Positions 57,565 through 64,000 of a stretch of DNA of 64,000 bases are shown here, piece after piece. Source of the DNA: Branchiostoma floridae (lineage: Eukaryota; Chordata; Leptocardii; Amphioxiformes; Branchiostomatidae); NCBI RefSeq assembly GCF_000003815.2, contig NC_049986.1:22935301-22999300 (forward strand). The letters are read 5' to 3'. Within the stretch, counting starts at the first letter, position 1, and every line of letters starts with the position of its first letter. The notes under the pieces are model-generated. The model saw only the letters and a program-made list of their open reading frames with translations. It did no database searches and was not told the origin of the DNA. Made by a program: the position numbers and the translations under genes.

Positions 57565-60017
57565 TCTAAATGATATACAGAGAAATATCGTAGGCGAGAT
57601 GACACGTACATTCATTCATCTTCATCCCTAATTCATGTCTTCCTAGTAGGTTGTCAATTTATCTGTGTCGCGTAAGTTATCATCAAATTGAGAGGATAAG
57701 GTACCATCAAACTCCCCCGGTCGTCCTTGCCCTTGACAGCTTTCGTCCGTGTTTAAAGCAAACACCTGATAGGAGTACTTTCTACCTAAAAGCTGTATTA
57801 AGATTCCATTTATGTATCTGTTTGGTAATTACAAAAGATTGTGCCCATTCTCTTTACATACGATACTGACTCATACAATGTTATTGCTCTATACTTTCAC
57901 TCATTTATAAATTTACCTATGTGTACAGTAGAAAGCTCGGAATTCGATCCACAGCCGGGCCGAATTGTTATTTTCAACCTGTCATCCAGTCTCCTATAAC
58001 TTATCCCCGAAAACTTTGGCAACACTTGAAGCGCTGTCAGATATCAGATTGCTTCTCCGCGGCTGAGATCCATCATTCGCCGCGACCCTGCGTGAGAGGA
58101 TGTATGGTTTCGTAATCTGGTGAGGTTTGGTCTGCAGCACTGAAGTTGGCCTAAACTGCAAGCATTGTAATGTATTACTAAGCGCAGTTAATCCTAGTGA
58201 CAGTGTGAATTATTACCTTCGTGTTATAGGATAACACATCGTTTACCAAGCTTAAAACACTTGCAGCTCTAGGGTCACATCATTCATTTTCATAAAGTTG
58301 TGAATTGACAATTATACAACGTTCTCAAAATCTAATTATTCGATGGATTAACACGTTTAAAAAAGTTATATATTCTCCCTCAATGCAATTTTTTCAATTT
58401 TTTTCTTCCATTGGAAAGGTTTTACCTTATTCTGTTACTCTACTCATTTCTATTATATACTATTCAATTCTATGTTATTTAATCCCGAATTTTATGATAT
58501 GTGTAAACTCCGCTATCTAAGTAGAACATGTAACTTCTAGTGTCATCAGTGTATAATAAAAAAAGACACCATTCACCCACTATCGGACGTTGACCCTCTG
58601 AGTCATCTTACCCCATCTTAGTTCTTAGTTCCGCGATGTCTCCCCCTGTTTGATGAGGACACACTGCACAAATCGACCCCGATGTGAGCTGAATGGACTG
58701 CGCTAGTTGTGAAGGCAGGACGCAACATGAAGATCGTGCTCTGAGATCCGCGATGTAAGAAGCTTTTATTCAAAATGCCGGCCAGCGACTTTGATAGTCG
58801 TCTAACTAATGGAAAAGCATCGATCATAAAAATTAATATGGGTTGTCGGTAGACAGAAAGATCTTAGCAATCGACTGGGACGATGCTGGCAAACATACAG
58901 ATATGACCATCTTTGCAGACGGGTGAGTTTGGTAACTACAAAGTCATCGATCAAACGTATCCTTGAGATGTTCATATTCTGTAGGAAGGCAATTCGTCAT
59001 ATTCAATCCAACTTCTAGGGATTACCAAGTATTATAGAAGTACAAAAGTATATATAGCTATCGCAATATTTTTGTTCTGATAAACGAGCAGGGTCGCAAA
59101 TCTTTGAACGGAGATATTTTCCAAGAAATGGCTAAAGGGTTTTTAAGTCAGGAAACTCTTACAAGAAATACAGAACTTGGTCGTAATAGTATGCGATATG
59201 CTTTGCACTTAAACGTTATTTGCAAAATATCACATTAAATAAAAAGCTATAAACAAGACAAAAAAGTCCATTTGTATCAATTTGTTAATTGATGACGAGA
59301 ATCGGTTCAAAGATTATCGTTTTAAATGATTCATACATCTTCCTGCAAACTTGCAGCATCCCCATCTTCTCAGAGGCAACTGCTTATTGCCAGTGATGTA
59401 CTAAAATAAAAGGCTTACATTGCCAGGCCATTACTAGTATACTGGTCCTCAGTTTACACAAATTCATCGACAGGAAGGAACGGAGTAAGAAACGGAGACA
59501 AACGCCTCCTGGCATATATCTTATCGCTGCTGATTCGGATGTCTGTATGGAACACCACAGTGACTGGAAAACCGACCTCGAGCAAAGTAGTCAGCGATGG
59601 GGAAAATAAGCTTCAACGCGTTGGCAGTAAGGTTGATGGGGTCATGCAAATACTATTGTGCGATTTTGTCGACAAATCTGGTCACTGCACTACTGAGTTT
59701 CAATTCAAAAATGCCTTTCCCATAAACTAACCAGTTTATAGGATCGTTATATCCTAAGGGTTGTTTCCACTCCACGCCGATGTATAGAACTGAAGGTTTG
59801 TTTTGATTTTCATTTCACGGCTGCTCGTGGAGTCCTGATATACTTGAATTTTAATCAGTTTACTCGGTGTGCATGAAGCCTACTATTGGAAATCATTCCG
59901 AGGGTAAATGGTTTTATTTGGACCTGGGTGCTTTCAGTAATTCTCCAAATATCTGGGTATTACGGTCTACTTTGAGAATATTGTTTGGTAAGCTATTTTC
60001 AGTGACTGTTCCTTATA
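57565..60017. other. Gene-free stretch
   Basis: No gene recognised. The AT-rich frame at 58305-58520 is hydrophobic only because of composition. Confidence 0.4.
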
Positions 60018-60237
60018 CCCCCTTTTCTCTGCTCTCGCCCTGCTCTCTCTGCGACCTCAAATTTGACAGATCGCTCAACGAAATCTAAAGAAAAGAAACG
60101 AATCTTTTTACACTTTGTTGTCTTCTTTGTCAACTTTACGTTTTGTATGACATACCCAATTTGAAAGCGAAGGATGCACATATCCTATTCAGGTCGCAGC
60201 GAGAGCACAGCGCGATCGCCGTCTAGTGGAAAGGGGG
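60018..60237. mobile_element. Family B inverted-repeat element
   Basis: CCCCCTTTTCTCTGCTCTCG...TGCGACCTCAAATTTGACAG at the left and CAGGTCGCAGCGAGAGCACA...GCCGTCTAGTGGAAAGGGGG at the right. It is the most complete right terminus of the family in this window. No coding capacity. Confidence 0.85.
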
Positions 60238-62455
60238 CTTAACCAAATTGACATTTGCATGTCTTTGCTTTTACTTATCTGAAGATGGCTACTGCGGCAA
60301 AGAGTCGATCTTCGCTCCTCGAGGCCAGCTGCATTGCATTTTCGGTGGAATGGATTTCCCTTCGCTTGACTAACCACGTCTACTGAGGTTACTTCTCTCC
60401 GCATTTTTGTTCTCTCCACGGCGGGCATTACGTACGTATGTGCGGCTACGATAACGACGGGAGAAAATCCATGCTCAAAGTACGGAACATTACCGAAGAT
60501 ATGAGGGATGACTTAGAAGTTATCCACGATCAATCTACCGTGCATCCATCACTCCGAGGCTCCATTGTGTTCCACCGAGCCATTCCTATACGTAGAGACG
60601 CTGAATCTTGTAGAAAATACAGGCAGATTCTTGATGATGTTAGACATGTTGATGTAGGAATTATGGCTAATCAGGAATCACGTGCACCTGCTTAGATCTA
60701 TCCAGGTACCGAACAAACGTTACGATGAACAAATATCGTGACGGTGTAAATATCTATCAGATGAGACGATCCCGGAACAGCATCCACCGAATCTTTATTG
60801 TCAAAGATCCTTATTGTCGCGCTCATCCGGGGATTTCTATGGACCGATGACTCCGAAATTGAAAAGGCGCAGCTTTAATTCACGGATCGCAGTCATTTTG
60901 ATCGTACAATACTCCGAAAGTCAATATCTAGAGCCAGGGAAATCTATGGAAGGGATTTGCATGGTAGGGAGTCATCTAAAGAACAGGGCTTGGTCAATAG
61001 AAGGCTTCTCGGTAGCTTACTCTGGACCGCATTCCCTCAGCCACTTAAATAACTACAACTATCTCCCTCAGACGTTCATAGTTCATCTGATAAAAGAAAA
61101 GTTGGCCATGATCGTACATCTATGGCCGCAGTCCAAGAATCTCAGACGATAGGTTTGATTAAGTTATGGTTTTGAGGCAGACAGGAAGGACATACACTCT
61201 TAGATCTACCCAGACCAGACAGGCAGTGCTGGGATAAGCTTGTGACAGACAGCTGTCAGTTCGTTAAAAGGGTAGTCATTTTTCGTAACGTTAACATGTA
61301 GCTACGTGCAGGAAACATTTGATGTAAAGCTATACATATCCTTTTTTATCTGAAGTCCAACAACAAATCGTCAGAATCCAAGGAATGCTTATAAGACATC
61401 TTGACAATACGGCTGGGGGAAGGTTTTTCGTTTCTTTGACTGTAATGCTGGCCCACAGGGATGCAATTACCAAATACTTGCAATGCTATGGCAACTGTTG
61501 TCTAGTTTTGAAGACGCAATTTTCGAGAAGTTTTTTTGCAGGTCCTAAATGATTAATCTGGTGATAGGATCCTAATCTTCGTCCTGACCTCCGTCCCCCC
61601 GTGACCACAAGACCCCTGATTACCCAAAGGAGGGCCATCAATCTACCCCGGTCTTCTGTGCTAAAACAAAATACTACATCAAGTACCAACCTCCATGTTT
61701 GCAGCAATGACCTTCAGGCATGACCTTGATGTATGTCTCTCAAGTTAAGCGTGCCTTCAAGTTTCTCTGTCGGTCTGCTTGAGCGATCATCGGATAGAGC
61801 GATTAGTCGTACAGCAGTGATGAATACGTGGAAGAGACAGGTCCGCTGATAACCAGAAATCATTCAGGAATCAGAGACGAAGGGCCGACGAAAACTACGG
61901 CCAGCCAATTCAGCAGCCGGCAAGACGTATTTGGAGCAGACAAAGAGACTCCTGGATGATGTAACGCATCATCTTGGATCATTACATTGTCTTAAAAAAT
62001 CAAAAACGTTTGGAACAACTTTATCCTAGGGCACGAAGTAGTTTGTTTTCCAGGGCTTGTTTGAAGTGAATACAAAATACCAACTGCAAAACGGCCTTAT
62101 CAGGAAATAGATAGAAGTTGAAAAATTCAAGAGAAAACATCTTGACAGAGGGTCTAAGTTCAGAGGTATCCATGAGCTCCACTGCTTCTGTCAATACATT
62201 TTTATAACCTGAAACGCACGACTGCAATTTCTGTATGGTTTCTTCACATGTTAGCTTCCATGGATGCTCAAGAGCCCACATTTCGGTATAAGGCGATGGA
62301 ACTCAATTGGAATTTTGAAATCCCACATTTCCTAGCTTGAATATTATCATGCCAAATTAAAAAGTAAGACAGCAAAGTACCTGATAGGCAGGATGTTCGA
62401 TGTTTATTTTTTATAATTTTTTTAGAGCTCTGTCAACTGTTTGGTCGCAACCCGG
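60238..62455. other. Gene-free stretch
   Basis: Frames at 60438-60695 and 60814-61152 were inspected and show no known domain or splice support. No repeat recognised. Confidence 0.4.
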
Positions 62456-62460
62456 TCTGT

Positions 62461-62648
62461 ACTGAACTTTACAACAGGGAGACCTGACTTGTATTTTGCA
62501 GCTTGAAAAACAAAATAATTTGAGAATGACACTAAATGTAATGGAATGACAGCTTAACTGAACTCTAGAACAGGGAGACCTGAAGTAAGTAACCTGCAAA
62601 ACAAAATTTGAGAATGACATTGAATGTAATGAAATGACAGCTTAACGG
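62461..62648 (+). repeat. Two-copy tandem duplication, unit about 96 bases
   Basis: ACTGAACTxTAxAACAGGGA starts copies at 62461 and 62557. Both continue GACCTGA, AAAACAAAAT, TTTGAGAATGACA and GAATGACAGCTTAAC / AAATGACAGCTTAAC. Confidence 0.75.
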
Positions 62649-63528
62649 CCTGTGCAAATGTCATATTTTGAGTCATGGGCAATTAAGGGAAATCAACCTG
62701 CTCAACACAGATGGGGCTTGGCTAGCTCCAGTCACCGCTGCCACCAGTTGTGAAAGTAGGGGAAAAGTGAGAGTAAAGAATAGAAGTTGCCACATCTGCC
62801 AATAGATTAATCAAGTTCATTGTAGCGTTCTAAAATCACTGGTGCGCTCATAAATATTGTGTGGACATTCTGGCTCCATCAATAAGACTTGTGTGGAATT
62901 TTCTGACATGGGGCCAAATTGGCTACTACTAGCGCGTAATAGCTATCACAGGGTACACTTGAATGATATTTTAAACGTTATCTCACCAGTGACATTTGAA
63001 TGACTCTTAGCTTGCAGCTGTTATGGTTATGAGAAATCATTCATATAGTTTCATGTCTCGGCAGAAATTACTGCTCTTTATTATTGAATGGTTTTGATTT
63101 ATAACTCAAAACTAAAGTGATGGATTAACTAGAACTCAATAACGATCTGCCCCACATAGATTTGTCTGTCACAACGGTTCTTACAGCTGCGACCTTGGCG
63201 TTGGTTCTCTTAGGTTCTCTTTATCAACAGCCCATGCCAGAAATGCGTAGCAACTGCAAGAACATTATCTTTTTTTTTTAAAGATAATAAAATCCACCGT
63301 TCTTGTAACTCAAGTTCAAGTGACAAAGCACCGGTGATAATACGACGATTAATTGACTGCTTCTGTAGACTGAACGAAATCAATGGTCAGACGACACACT
63401 GCCAAATGATTTTTTCCTTTCAATCCTTCTCTGTTGAGCCGGTATACATACAGAATGTACAGCTATAATGCCTGTATGTGGGCCCAGTATCTATTTGGGG
63501 TATTTCTCACTTAAATGTGGCATACTTT
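62649..63528. other. Gene-free stretch
   Basis: AT-rich. No gene or repeat recognised, apart from a T run followed by AAAGATAATAA near 63271-63290. Confidence 0.4.
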
Positions 63529-64000
63529 AGCAAACTGCATCGATTGGGGAGGTAAATCTGCAGCAGCAACACAGAACAGGTTAAGTTCTACTGATCTATT
63601 AAATTAACCAGCTTAGGGGGGTTAAATTGTCACAAAAACTCTCAGCAAGACAAGGGTTAATATGCAGCTAATCTCTTCCTACTCTTTTCTTTCCGTTCAA
63701 ACAGAAGAACCTCGAGGAAGTAAGCAAACCGCACCGATTGAGGAGGTAAATCTACAGTAGGTTAAGTTCTACTGATTTACTTTTAAATAGCTTACAGGGG
63801 TTAAGTTGGCAACCAAATTTTCCGCAAGACAAGGGTTAATACTCATATCATACTAATCTAACTTCAGTAAACCGCATTGGGGAGGTAAATCTGCAGCAGC
63901 ATCGCAAAATAGATTAAGTTCTACTGATCTATTAAATTTACCAGCTTAGGTGGGTTAAATTTGCACAAAAAATCTCAGCATGACAAGGGTTAATATGCAG
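63529..64000 (+). repeat. Tandem array running off the window end, three copies
   Basis: AGxAAACxGCAxxGATTG / GGGGAGGTAAATCTGCAG starts copies at about 63529, 63723 and 63866. Shared text: TTAAGTTCTACTGATxTA, GGGTTAAxTTG and GACAAGGGTTAATA. The first and third copies resemble each other more than the second, which lacks the CAGCAGCA part. The array continues beyond 64000. Confidence 0.8.

Noticed and set aside
1-64000. CRISPR arrays, operons, prokaryotic signals or ribosomal RNA
   Set aside because: Nothing of the kind is present. The regular repeats found are eukaryotic satellites and duplications with units far longer than CRISPR repeats.

Overview
The window looks like a piece of a lancelet (amphioxus, Branchiostoma) nuclear genome assembly. 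It is eukaryotic: there are two runs of N, no operons, almost no long reading frames, tRNA-derived SINEs, ends of non-LTR retrotransposons, several families of short inverted-repeat elements (MITEs), and one animal-type neural adhesion receptor gene. The assignment to amphioxus is inferred from that receptor, from the general look of the repeats (similar in kind to the LanceleTn MITEs described from Branchiostoma), and from the dense short tandem duplications. No database search was possible.

Only one gene is certain. It is a single-exon reading frame of 634 codons on the minus strand (2710-4614). It encodes a secreted-then-anchored type I membrane protein with a signal peptide, LRR N-cap, about nine leucine-rich repeats, LRR C-cap, one Ig domain, a transmembrane helix and a cytoplasmic tail ending in Glu-Thr-Ile-Val. 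Layout, length and many local motifs match the LRRC4 / netrin-G ligand (NGL) family of synaptic adhesion molecules. The remaining ~59 kb (about 4.7-64 kb) contains no second gene I can defend, so it reads as a gene-poor flank of this receptor.

That flank is a mosaic of repeats. (i) At least five inverted-repeat families: A (22.5, 32.1, 48.0 and 53.2 kb), B (13.0, 43.9, 44.1, 51.4, 51.8, 57.4 and 60.0 kb), C (16.4 and 32.5 kb), D (46.45 kb) and E (36.8 and 46.7 kb). (ii) tRNA-headed SINEs at 25.0, 29.0, 48.85, 49.1 and 55.0 kb, one nested in another. (iii) Retrotransposon 3' ends, including a readable reverse-transcriptase C-terminus at 30.4 kb and two zinc-finger tails at 41.1 and 42.4 kb. 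(iv) About twenty local tandem duplications with units of about 100-420 bases, including a six-copy satellite at 39.2-40.4 kb with an alternating two-monomer (dimer) organisation. (v) A compound microsatellite at 26.97-27.27 kb.

The most interesting observations are the chordate NGL-like receptor with a PDZ-binding tail, the dimeric satellite, foldback elements whose two arms have diverged together within each copy, two loci where a family B element and its flank were tandemly duplicated as one unit, and an array at 45.6-47 kb whose last unit was hit by two different inverted-repeat elements. I did not find a clearly new biological system. A few GC-rich, repeat-free blocks are offered only as regulatory candidates.
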